Shown one piece after another: positions 38,411 through 45,989 of a stretch of DNA of 64,000 nt. Both the position numbers and the translations under genes were made by a program. Under the pieces are notes generated by a model. That model saw only the letters and a list, made by a program, of their open reading frames with translations. It made no database searches and was not told the DNA's origin. The stretch lies in NCBI GenBank assembly GCA_013178015.1, contig JABLXR010000003.1:49063-113062 (forward strand). The letters are read 5' to 3'. The stretch's first letter is position 1. The number at the start of each line of letters is the position of its first letter. This DNA comes from Anaerolineae bacterium. GTDB lineage: Bacteria; Chloroflexota; Anaerolineae; DRVO01.

Positions 38411-40210
38411 CTACAGCCCGACCCGGCCTGTGCCGTTGATGAGCCGGTCCAGCATCTCATCCACGGCGGTCATGACTCTGGCCGCAGCCTGGTACGCTCT
38501 CTGATAGAGTATGAGGTTCACCGTCTCCTCGTCCAAGTCCACGGCCGAGACCTCGTCCTTGCGCCGCTGGAGGTGCTCCACCACGTTCTGGGCATTGGCA
38601 GTCATGGCGACGGCCTGTCTCGTAGCCAGTCCCAGTTCGGTAATGACGGCGGCGTAGTAGTCGTCCACACTTGCCTCGCCGCCGATCACCGCCGTTGTCC
38701 GCAGGCGGCTGATGGCGAGTGCTAACGCTCCGTCGCCAGTGGCGTCGCCGGAGCAGGCGGCGGCTACGTTCATGGGGTCGCCCCGCACCCAGGCAGACAC
38801 GTCTATCTCGTTGGCCCGGGCTCCGGACAGGAAGTTCAGGTACTCGAATTCGGCCACTACTCCCTCCACTCCCGAGAGCCCGCCGAAGTCAAGGGCGAAG
38901 CCCCGTCCGGAGTCGTATACCGAGCCCATCACCAATGCCAGGGCCTGCCAGTCACTGGTGGTTCCTGAACCGGAGACGTCCTTGACCGACACCGGCCGCC
39001 CGGCCCAGTCCTGCACCTGGAACTCGAGCGTCCCCCCGTTGTCGCGCACTACCACTGAGTAGCGGCCCGCCCCCAGCCCTATCTCAGGCGGGTAAGCGGT
39101 CGGGTTCACGAGCACCTGGGTGACCGGCCCCAAGGGATCGAGCGTAGCCGCTCCCAGGGCACTGCCAGGACGATCGGGCGGGGTGGCCGAAGAATCCGGC
39201 ATGCCGTAACCAGTGGCGTGAAGCTGGTTGAGGGCAGAGATCAGCCCCTCGGCCATGGCATCCAGAGCATCCAGGTGACCGGGGACCACCACGTCGCGAA
39301 CATAGAGGGCGCCTCCCAGTCTGCCACCCACCAGGCTAGCGCGGCTCGGGTCCAGCGCCCCTTCGAGGGGCACTCCGCTTACAGTGAGCGGAGTGCCGCT
39401 ATCCACCCACACCACCTTGGCCAGCATGCCATTGGTACTGTCGGGCCGCGCCACCAACTGGCTGAAGTTGTTGCCCATCACCAGCGAGTGGCCACCGATG
39501 TCTACCGTGACCGTGCCATCCTGGTTCTCGTAGCAGTTTATGTTGACCAGCCGTGCCAGCTCGTCCAGGAGGAGATCCCGCTGGTCGCGCAGGTCGTTCG
39601 GCTGGTCGCCGAAGGCGAGGACTCTGCTTATGGGTTCGTTTAGGGCGGCGATTTCCACCGCAATATCGTTGATCCGGGTCACCGTCTGGCGCACCTGGAG
39701 GTCCATGTCGGACCGCAGGTCCCTCAGGCGCGAGTCCGCATCGCGCAGGGCAAAGGCCAGATTGGACGCGGCTTCCGTCACGGCGGTCCGAGCGGCCAGG
39801 TCCTCCGGAAGGGATGCCAGCTCGGCCCAGGACTGCCAGAACCGCCCCAGGGCGGCAGCTATGCCGGTATCGGAAGGCTCCTGGAACACCACCTCTATCT
39901 GCCGCATCCCCTCCGACAGCACTTCCCACCGGTGCAGGCGGGGCAACTCTTGTCGCATCTGGGCATCGAGGAAGCCAGAAGAGTACCGGTACACCTGCTG
40001 CACCTGCACCCCCGTCCCCATCTGACCCACGTACTGCTCGCGATTCAGGGAGGGAACGGTATAGGGAGGGGTGGTGGTCAGGATCGCCTTCTGACGCGAG
40101 TAGCCCTCAGTGTTCACGTTGGCGATGTTGTGGTCTACGATCTCGATGGCCCGCTGGTGCGCCCTCAGCGAGCGAAGCGCTGTCTCCAGCCCGGTGAACG
40201 TGCCCGGCAC
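38411..40210 (-). CDS. flgK: Flagellar hook-associated protein 1 FlgK
   Basis: A 599-residue hook-filament junction protein. The N-terminus FTGLETALRSLRAHQRAIEIVDHNIANVNTEGYSRQ carries the rod/hook-type motif; the C-terminal end AVDLDEETVNLILYQRAYQAAARVM is typical of FlgK. The central part is long and variable. It is exported through the flagellar type III system without signal peptide. Confidence 0.93.
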   Translation of the reverse strand: MPGTFTGLETALRSLRAHQRAIEIVDHNIANVNTEGYSRQKAILTTTPPYTVPSLNREQYVGQMGTGVQVQQVYRYSSGFLDAQMRQELPRLHRWEVLSEGMRQIEVVFQEPSDTGIAAALGRFWQSWAELASLPEDLAARTAVTEAASNLAFALRDADSRLRDLRSDMDLQVRQTVTRINDIAVEIAALNEPISRVLAFGDQPNDLRDQRDLLLDELARLVNINCYENQDGTVTVDIGGHSLVMGNNFSQLVARPDSTNGMLAKVVWVDSGTPLTVSGVPLEGALDPSRASLVGGRLGGALYVRDVVVPGHLDALDAMAEGLISALNQLHATGYGMPDSSATPPDRPGSALGAATLDPLGPVTQVLVNPTAYPPEIGLGAGRYSVVVRDNGGTLEFQVQDWAGRPVSVKDVSGSGTTSDWQALALVMGSVYDSGRGFALDFGGLSGVEGVVAEFEYLNFLSGARANEIDVSAWVRGDPMNVAAACSGDATGDGALALAISRLRTTAVIGGEASVDDYYAAVITELGLATRQAVAMTANAQNVVEHLQRRKDEVSAVDLDEETVNLILYQRAYQAAARVMTAVDEMLDRLINGTGRVGL

Positions 40211-40219
40211 GCGATCCCC

Positions 40220-40585
40220 CTATCCTCTCAGGTCAAGACTGGCTTCCAGGTGCCGCGCCGGCGGACGGTCGCCGTACCAGTGCACGCCACAGCGCCGCAG
40301 GGCCGCCCTCCGGGTGCCGATGGTGGCCTGCGCTCCCTGTAGAGCCTGGTGGTGCAGGCGCGCCGAGGCCAGCAGGCCCTGTAGAGCACCCCGCAAGTCC
40401 GGGTCTCGGCCCAGCTCGCCGCGTATGGCCTCCAACTCGGCCCGATCCAGGATGTCCATTGCCTGCCGAATTCCGAGGCTGAGGCACTCCACTTCGTCGC
40501 TCCGCCCACCTTCCAGAGCCAATGCCTGCTGCTCCAGCAGTCGGTCGAGCTGCTGCAAAGCTTCTAGAACGCTCGGCATAGGCAC
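40220..40585 (-). CDS. FlgN-like flagellar chaperone
   Basis: A 121-residue, mostly helical protein between flgM and flgK, where flgN normally lies. The first 70 residues form a charged, leucine-rich helix pair (LEALQQLDRLLEQQALALEGG) as in FlgN, the export chaperone of FlgK and FlgL. Sequence identity is too low to be sure; the call rests on size, predicted helices and position. Confidence 0.6.
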   Translation of the reverse strand: MPMPSVLEALQQLDRLLEQQALALEGGRSDEVECLSLGIRQAMDILDRAELEAIRGELGRDPDLRGALQGLLASARLHHQALQGAQATIGTRRAALRRCGVHWYGDRPPARHLEASLDLRG

Positions 40586-40598
40586 GGATGGGTTGCCT

Positions 40599-40925
40599 CT
40601 AGTGGGAGAAACGATCGGGGAAGAGGACTGGCAGCAAGCGCGCCGCCAGCGCTCGCGAGTCCACCCTGTAAGTGCCGTCGGCGATCTCGCGTTGCAGCCG
40701 CTCGACCAGGGCCGGCCTAGTCTCGGGGGCAGCCGCCACAGCCAGCCGGGCGCGGTGAATGCAGACGGCCTGGGCCGAGATGTCTATCCGGTCGCCGGTG
40801 GGGACGGGTGATGCCTCACGCGCCAGCCCGCCCTCTCCTCTTGCGAGGGGTGCAACCCGCGCCGCGCGGGTCTGATCCAGATCGCCGACTGGGCCGTCGG
40901 CGCCGATCCTGTCAGTCACGGTCAA
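40599..40925 (-). CDS. flgM: Anti-sigma-28 factor FlgM
   Basis: A 108-residue protein with a disordered, charged N-terminal half and the FlgM C-terminal core: DRIDISAQAV, then an ARL..AAAPETRPALVERLQREIADGTYRVDSRALAARLLP stretch. It binds and inhibits sigma-28 until the hook is complete and FlgM is exported. It is the first gene behind the sigma-28 promoter that overlaps the flgG stop. Confidence 0.85.
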   Translation of the reverse strand: MTVTDRIGADGPVGDLDQTRAARVAPLARGEGGLAREASPVPTGDRIDISAQAVCIHRARLAVAAAPETRPALVERLQREIADGTYRVDSRALAARLLPVLFPDRFSH

Positions 40926-40971
40926 CCTCCGTACGGCTGGCGAGTGCCTTGCCGGCCCTCACTCACCAGCT

Positions 40972-40998
40972 ATATCGGCAGGTCGCCGCAACACTTTA
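40972..40998 (-). promoter_or_regulatory. Sigma-28 (FliA) promoter of flgM-flgN-flgK-flgL-fliW-csrA
   Basis: On the minus strand TAAAGTGT (40991-40998), exactly 11 bases, then GCCGATAT (40972-40979), against the consensus TAAAGTTT-N11-GCCGATAA. Seven of eight bases match in each element. The -35 element includes the flgG stop codon. The flgM start is 46 bases downstream of the -10. Confidence 0.85.
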
Positions 40999-41751
40999 GC
41001 CTAACAACTGATTGGCCAGTTGCTGCATGTCATCGGCCGTCTGCACCAGCCGCACTCCCAGGGAGTAGACACGCTGAGCAATGATGAGCTCGGTCATCTC
41101 CTCGCTCAGTTCCACGCTGGAGTCCTCCAGCGCCCTCACCACCAGACGCCCGTAGCCTCCCTGTCCGGGAGACCCGACAGCAGCCTCCCCCGAGGTAGGG
41201 GTGGCGACATACACCCCCCGGCCATAGTGTGCCAGCCCCTCGGGGTTGGGCACGCGAGCCAGCTGCATCGGGGCCACCGGCTGCCACACTTCGGAGCCCG
41301 GCATCCTGGCCGCCAGCGTCCCATCGGGCTGGAACGCCAGGTCCTCCGCGCCCTCAGGCACGATGAGCGGGGGGAAGAGGGGATAACCGTCGTCGGTCAC
41401 CAGTTGCCCCCTCTGGTCCATCTGGAAGCTTCCATTCCGAGTGTACCCCACCCGGCCGTCCGGTAGCTGCACGGCGAAGAACCCCTCTCCCTGGATCGCC
41501 AGGTCCAGCTCCCTTCCAGTGGGCCGTATGGCTCCCTGGCGCAGCACCCGGCGCACTCCGCCGATCCCCACCCCGGTGGCCTCGCTGGCCTTCCCTTGGA
41601 GCTCCAGAACCTCCTTGAACTCCACCCGGCTGCGATCGAACGCGGTGGTGTTGATATTGGCCAGGTTGTTGGAGATAACCTCGATGGCCCTCTGCTGAGC
41701 CATCATGCTGGCTGCGCCGATGCGAAACACGCCCATCGCTGAGATGGCCAA
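40996..41751 (-). CDS. flgG: Flagellar rod/basal-body protein FlgG
   Basis: A 251-residue distal rod protein. The N-terminal motif AQQRAIEVISNNLANINTTAFDRSR, the middle GRELDLAIQGEGFFAVQLPDG and the C-terminal SSVELSEEMTELIIAQRVYSLGVRLVQTADDM are all FlgG-like. The start is TTG at 41751, six bases after AGGAGG; ATG at 41736 is the alternative. Ten bases separate it from flgF. Confidence 0.87.
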   Translation of the reverse strand: MAISAMGVFRIGAASMMAQQRAIEVISNNLANINTTAFDRSRVEFKEVLELQGKASEATGVGIGGVRRVLRQGAIRPTGRELDLAIQGEGFFAVQLPDGRVGYTRNGSFQMDQRGQLVTDDGYPLFPPLIVPEGAEDLAFQPDGTLAARMPGSEVWQPVAPMQLARVPNPEGLAHYGRGVYVATPTSGEAAVGSPGQGGYGRLVVRALEDSSVELSEEMTELIIAQRVYSLGVRLVQTADDMQQLANQLLG

Positions 41752-41761
41752 CGCTGGCCTC

Positions 41762-42484
41762 CTATACCCTGCCCAACTCGTTCGCGGCCGCGTCCATGGC
41801 TTGGGACTGTGCCAGCACCACGCGCTGGGCGGCCTCATAGGTCCGATACACGGCCATCATCTGCACCACCGCGTCGCTCAGATCCACATTGGAGCCCTCA
41901 ATGTAGCCCTGAAGCACCCTCCCCTCTTCGGGTGTGGCTGCACGCCAGAGGCCGGCTAGCAAGTTGCCCCCTACCTTCTCGACGGCGGCTTCGTCAGTGG
42001 GCACCGCCAGGGCCAATTGCGCCACCGCCCGGTCGCCGACCAACACGTTCCCCGCTTCGGTCACGGTGACCTCGCCCTCGGGCAGCACAATGGGGCCATT
42101 GGTTCCCAAGACCAGGTATCCTTCGGAGGTGACCAGTTCCCGGGCCGCGCTGAGGCCGAAAGTGCCGTCCCGAGTGAGCCTAATCCCCTGCGGCGTCTGA
42201 ACGGTGAAGAAGGCCTGCCCCTCCACGGCCAGGTCTAGCGGCCTGTCCGTCTCCTTCAGGGGCCCCTGGGAGAGGTCAACAGGGGCAGCTCGGGAGCTCA
42301 CCCCGAGGCCCACAGCATCGGCGGAGTCGCCGCTGAGGCCCAAGAGGAGCTCCTCGAAGGACCTCAATTCTAGCCGTTCCGCCCTGTACCCAGGGGTAGA
42401 GGCGTTGGCCAGATTCTTGGCGATCAACGCCTGGTAGTTCAGGCACGCCAGGAAGACGCTACTGGCGGCGTATACTCCTCGCAT
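41762..42484 (-). CDS. flgF: Flagellar basal-body rod protein FlgF-like
   Basis: A 240-residue FlgF/FlgG-family protein with ALIAKNLANASTPGYRAERLE at the N-terminus, RPLDLAVEGQAFFTVQTPQG in the middle and SNVDLSDAVVQMMAVYRTYEAAQRV at the end. Placed before flgG it is best called FlgF, as in the FlhO/FlhP pair of Bacillus. AAGGAG lies six bases before the ATG, inside the end of the preceding gene. Confidence 0.82.
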   Translation of the reverse strand: MRGVYAASSVFLACLNYQALIAKNLANASTPGYRAERLELRSFEELLLGLSGDSADAVGLGVSSRAAPVDLSQGPLKETDRPLDLAVEGQAFFTVQTPQGIRLTRDGTFGLSAARELVTSEGYLVLGTNGPIVLPEGEVTVTEAGNVLVGDRAVAQLALAVPTDEAAVEKVGGNLLAGLWRAATPEEGRVLQGYIEGSNVDLSDAVVQMMAVYRTYEAAQRVVLAQSQAMDAAANELGRV

Positions 42485-43199
42485 CTGCGTCTCCTTCTGT
42501 ACCGACGCCCACCGCCCAAGCCAGGCAGAGCCCGGTCACCAGCGCAACGAGCCCGGCGCCGAACGACGACGACAACTCCACGCCGGTCTCAGGCAAGTAC
42601 TCCGGAGGCGCAGCAGCGGCCAATGCCGTCCCCTCGGCCGCCGCAGCCGACCGGGCCACGGACATGGACCATTCGGCGGGGAGAGCCTCGGCGTTCGGGA
42701 AGATGCCGCCAATGGAGTAGAGATTCGAGGGAGCCGGGTCCAGGTCCTCGGTCGGCTCCACCGTCAGGATCAGGTAGCGGTAGTCCAGCACCTCGACGCC
42801 AGCTACCTCGCCCTCGTAGACCATCTGCTCCGTGGCGCCGGCGGCGAAGCGCCCCAGCGTCGCCCAGGTCTCGCGGTCGGCGGTTACGAGCCACACCTGG
42901 TATACCTCGTCCACGAGGCTGGGCAACCCCGTGGCCACCAGGTGGATGGTGCCCTCACCCACGTTTACCGTCGCCGTCGCGGTGGCATCCCGTGGGCCCC
43001 AGTTGGACATGCCCGCCAGATACGACATGTAGATGGTGCGGGAGCCACCATTGGCCAGGGCCGAAGGGGCCCTGACCCCCAATCCTCCCAGAGCGAGCAG
43101 CGCGGCCAGCGCCAGCCTCACGAGCCTGATCCTGAGCTTCTCGCCACTGGTGACACCCGACCTGTGCCTCGCACGGCTCGCCCCGGTAGCTTCAGCCAC
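42459..43199 (-). CDS. Exported RskA-like domain protein with LPETG sorting-type C-terminus
   Basis: A 246-residue surface protein. It has a basic N-terminus, a hydrophobic core at about 29-42 and an SALA-N cleavage site near 49. Residues 65-165 resemble the extracytoplasmic domain of RskA anti-sigma factors (ATGLPSLVDEVYQVWLV...LGRF). L202-P-E-T-G206 is followed by a hydrophobic stretch and a short charged end with RR, in the layout of a sortase substrate. The GTG start at 43199 overlaps the upstream stop (8 bases) and follows GGGAG. It overlaps flgF by 26 bases, so it belongs to the flagellar unit. No sortase gene is in the window. Its flagellar role is unknown. Confidence 0.65.
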   Translation of the reverse strand: MAEATGASRARHRSGVTSGEKLRIRLVRLALAALLALGGLGVRAPSALANGGSRTIYMSYLAGMSNWGPRDATATATVNVGEGTIHLVATGLPSLVDEVYQVWLVTADRETWATLGRFAAGATEQMVYEGEVAGVEVLDYRYLILTVEPTEDLDPAPSNLYSIGGIFPNAEALPAEWSMSVARSAAAAEGTALAAAAPPEYLPETGVELSSSFGAGLVALVTGLCLAWAVGVGTEGDADARSIRRQ

Positions 43200-43944
43200 C
43201 GTCCTGCTCCCGCGACTGGCCCGCTCCGCGGCAGGGCGTCGGCTCGGCTTGCCGTTCGTCGGCCCGAGACCGCAGGCGAAGCAACATCCGCACCTCCTCC
43301 TTTCCCAGACCACACGACCTCGCGATCTCGGTTGCCTCCAACCCGCGCGCAGCTAGCTGCACCGCGCGAGCGTACCGACCATCACCCGGGCTGCTGTCGC
43401 TGACCCTGAACTCATCCCGGATGGACAGGACTCGCTGATCCGCCGCGCCCGTCGCGCTGGTCCGATCCGGCCCCGGTTGGTGCTTAGGGAGCTCCCTCGC
43501 CCGTCCCGCAGGCTCAGAGCTACCGCTGGGCGCGCCGACCCGGTCTCCCTGCTCCATGGCCCCGGGGCCGACCGCACGCCCCTCGCCCGTAGCAGTGGGA
43601 AGTTGGCTCCCAAAGGCCTGGGCCGAAGCCAGACCGGCCATCAGTTTGGCGGTGTGGTCCCGCATCTGGGCGTCCACTTCTGTCGCCAGCCCCTGCAAGG
43701 CGGATATGAGGCTGCTCACGTCCTGCCGCAGTTCCAGGGCCACAGCGGCAGCCCGCTCGGCTTGCTCGACTGCCTGGGCCAGACGCCGTTCGCACTGGGC
43801 GGTCTGCGCCTCCAACCTGTCCAGGAGAGCCTCGACTCTCTTCTCCGCCTCTCCCAGGGCACGCAGCACCTGCAATGTCTCACCCTGGCTGCGCGCCGAG
43901 AGGTAGGCCGCGCTCGCCCGATCGGAATCACCTTGGCCCAGCAT
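43192..43944 (-). CDS. SwrB/DUF6115-like coiled-coil protein with C-terminal helix-turn-helix
   Basis: A 250-residue soluble protein: a coiled coil at about 20-110, a Gly/Pro-rich linker, and a small helix-turn-helix at about 188-225 (YARAVQLAARGLEATEIARSCGLGKEEVRMLL). This end motif resembles DUF6115/SwrB-type proteins found in flagellar operons of Bacillota. It directly follows the sigma-28 gene, the same place as swrB after sigD in Bacillus subtilis. Unlike SwrB there is no N-terminal membrane helix. Orthology is therefore uncertain; a role in flagellar number or assembly is inferred from context. Confidence 0.5.
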   Translation of the reverse strand: MLGQGDSDRASAAYLSARSQGETLQVLRALGEAEKRVEALLDRLEAQTAQCERRLAQAVEQAERAAAVALELRQDVSSLISALQGLATEVDAQMRDHTAKLMAGLASAQAFGSQLPTATGEGRAVGPGAMEQGDRVGAPSGSSEPAGRARELPKHQPGPDRTSATGAADQRVLSIRDEFRVSDSSPGDGRYARAVQLAARGLEATEIARSCGLGKEEVRMLLRLRSRADERQAEPTPCRGAGQSREQDGG

Positions 43945-43950
43945 TGCGCT

Positions 43951-44811
43951 TCAGGCCCCCACCAGCATCCTGGAAGCAGTAGCCGCTGCCTGCTGCGCTA
44001 GCTCCGGATCGCGGCGGCTAAGCCAGGCTCGAAGGTAGGTTATGGCCTTGCCGTGGATCTGGCACACGCGCGACTCGGAAATCCCCAGCGTTTCCCCGAT
44101 CTCGCGCATGTTAAGGCCATTGTGATAGTACAGGGAAAGCACCGTCTGATCCCGGTGGGGAAGCGACTCGATGGCGGCCGCCACGGTGTCCGATAGCTCG
44201 CCGCGCACCGCCTCCTCGGCCGGGTCAACTTGGGCCTCGTCGGCCAGCGCCTCGTGCAACGCCATGTCGTCATCGGCCGGATCCACCGCCGGCAGGGAGT
44301 CGAGCGAGATTACGGCGGCCGCTCCCCGACGGTAGACATTCAGTAGCTGCGGCACTGTCATGCCCAGGCTGGCGGCCACCTCTTCATCGGATGGGGCCCG
44401 GCCGTGCTCCCGAGTGAGCCGTGTCACTGCTTCAGACACCATCCTCATGCGCCGCCGCACCGGTCTGGACACCAGGTCCATGGATCGGATCGCATCCAGA
44501 ATGGCTCCTCTGACCTTCACCGAAGCGTAGGTCTCGAACTTGTTGCCACGCTCAGGTTCGAAGCGATCTACTGCCTCCAGGAGAGCCACAGTGCCATGCC
44601 CCACCAGGTCGCCATAGTCAAGGCTGGGAGGAAGGACCACCGCCAGCCGGCCGAGGACGTGCTTGACCAGCCAGGCGTAGTGGACCACGAGGCGCTCGCG
44701 GATCTCCGAGGAGCGGGTGCGAGCGTACTCCTCCCACAGTCGCTCTACCTCGGACGCACCTCCTCCCCGATTCGCAGAGTTGCCACTCCCGTTCCGGGAA
44801 GAACCTGGCAT
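43951..44811 (-). CDS. fliA: Flagellar sigma factor sigma-28 (FliA/SigD)
   Basis: A 286-residue sigma factor. Region 2 has LDYGDLVGHGTVALLEAVDRFEPERGNKFETYASVKVRGAILD, the RNA polymerase and -10 recognition core; region 3 has RRMRMVSEAVTRLTREHGRAPSDEEVA; region 4 has HRDQTVLSLYYHNGLNMREIGETLGISESRVCQIHGKA for -35 recognition. It should drive the flgM unit. GAGGTG lies before the ATG. It is the first gene of a unit preceded by an 11-bp repeat array. Confidence 0.94.
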   Translation of the reverse strand: MPGSSRNGSGNSANRGGGASEVERLWEEYARTRSSEIRERLVVHYAWLVKHVLGRLAVVLPPSLDYGDLVGHGTVALLEAVDRFEPERGNKFETYASVKVRGAILDAIRSMDLVSRPVRRRMRMVSEAVTRLTREHGRAPSDEEVAASLGMTVPQLLNVYRRGAAAVISLDSLPAVDPADDDMALHEALADEAQVDPAEEAVRGELSDTVAAAIESLPHRDQTVLSLYYHNGLNMREIGETLGISESRVCQIHGKAITYLRAWLSRRDPELAQQAAATASRMLVGA

Positions 44812-44874
44812 GCCACACCTCGTCCGTCAGTCGGCCGCCGGTAAGGGCTCCGCCGAACATGTCGTTACGCCTGT

Positions 44875-44941
44875 ACCATAGGGGAACGGTCGCGGAAGGT
44901 CAGTAAAACTGACGTGAATCGGCCGTAAAGCGGCCGTAAAA
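44875..44941 (-). promoter_or_regulatory. Array of four 11-bp direct repeats plus -10, upstream of fliA
   Basis: Read on the minus strand, four units of 11 bases at 44931-44941, 44920-44930, 44909-44919 and 44898-44908 have cores TTTACG, TTTACG, TTCACG and TTTACT. Exactly 21 bases after the last TTTACT comes TATGGT (44875-44880), a -10-like hexamer. There is no good -35. The same design precedes two other flagellar units (56900-56967 and 56986-57052), which suggests an activator site of PhoB/PhoP type. Confidence 0.75.
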
Positions 44942-45014
44942 CACGAGATAGCGCTGCGAGGAAACCCCTTTGGGTAGGAGAGAGGCTGTCGGCGTTACAA
45001 GGAGGCGCGTGCGT

Positions 45015-45038
45015 GCCCGGTCCTGCCCCTAACCGGGC
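45015..45038 (-). terminator. Hairpin directly after the flhG stop
   Basis: GCCCGGT (45015-45021) and ACCGGGC (45032-45038) form a 7-bp stem with a 10-base loop, adjoining the flhG stop. No U tract follows, so termination may be partial. Confidence 0.35.
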
Positions 45039-45989
45039 TCAGAGGTTAACTTCCTCCCGGCGCGCTCCCGTGCTCGCGGCTCCCGGTACAGCTCGGCTCC
45101 GGCGCCAGGGGCCGGTACCGGCAAACCAGGCCCGGAGCAGGGCGGCCACTCCCTCGCCCTGACTCGCCGGCTCCGGCTGCCCAGCCAGCTCTCCGGCCAG
45201 GGCCCGCACCGCCACAGAGAACGGGCTGCGCGGGAAGGCTGTCAGTGTCGGCGTCTGGGACCGCACGGACTCGGGCACTTGAGCGCAGTTCGGAAGGATG
45301 CCGCGCAGGGGAAGGGCCAGGTCCAGGAAGGCTCGGGCCACTCGCTGCAAACGACAGGCTGCCTCGCGACCGTCTAGTTCGTTGTTCGCTAGATTGACCA
45401 CTAGTCCGAACCGATTGTCGCCCGGGCCGCGGTGCGCTACCTTCACTAGGGCATAGGCATCGGTCAGCGCCGTGGGCTCCGGGGTGGTGACCACCAGCAC
45501 CTCGCCAGCATGGGCGAGCAGCCGCACCACGTCTCGACCCAGGCCTGCTGCCAGGTCCATGAGGACGAAGTCGTAAGATCGCTCCAGCTCGCCCAACTCC
45601 AGGAGGAGCTCCCGTCGGCCCGCCTCATCCAGGTGCAGAAGCTCGGCTAGCCCGCTACCTCCCGGGGCTAGGTGCAGCCCCGCTTCGGCCTCGATGAGCA
45701 CCTCTGACAGGCGGCACCGCCCGACGACCACGTCGCGAAGAGTCCTTTCCGGCCGCAGGCCGAGCAACACATCCGCATTGGCCAGTCCCAGGTCCCCATC
45801 GAACAGGAGGACCCGGGTCCCCCGTCGGGCCAAGGCCAGCCCCAAGTTGACTGCTATACTTGTCTTGCCCACGCCACCCTTGCCGCTGGCAACGGCGAGG
45901 GCCCGCGTCTGCCGGCATGCCGGCGAAGCCGGTGGCCGCAGACCCACCAACCCGCTCGCCTGGCGGCTGTGCTCTCGCAGCCCGATCAT
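45039..45989 (-). CDS. flhG: MinD-like ATPase FlhG
   Basis: A 316-residue membrane-associated ATPase that limits flagellar number and partners FlhF. The deviant Walker A is SGKGGVGKTS at about 34-43, with LLFDGDLGLANADVLLGL and LMDLAAGLG as the next motifs. The start at 45989 overlaps the flhF stop by four bases (ATGA). The C-terminal 40 residues are basic and Gly/Ser-rich and may replace the usual amphipathic helix. Last gene of unit A. Confidence 0.9.
   Translation of the reverse strand: MIGLREHSRQASGLVGLRPPASPACRQTRALAVASGKGGVGKTSIAVNLGLALARRGTRVLLFDGDLGLANADVLLGLRPERTLRDVVVGRCRLSEVLIEAEAGLHLAPGGSGLAELLHLDEAGRRELLLELGELERSYDFVLMDLAAGLGRDVVRLLAHAGEVLVVTTPEPTALTDAYALVKVAHRGPGDNRFGLVVNLANNELDGREAACRLQRVARAFLDLALPLRGILPNCAQVPESVRSQTPTLTAFPRSPFSVAVRALAGELAGQPEPASQGEGVAALLRAWFAGTGPWRRSRAVPGAASTGARREEVNL

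Noticed and set aside
44942..45014. Further repeats extending the fliA array
   Set aside because: The 11-bp pattern stops at 44941; the following bases contain no nTTYAC core in phase.
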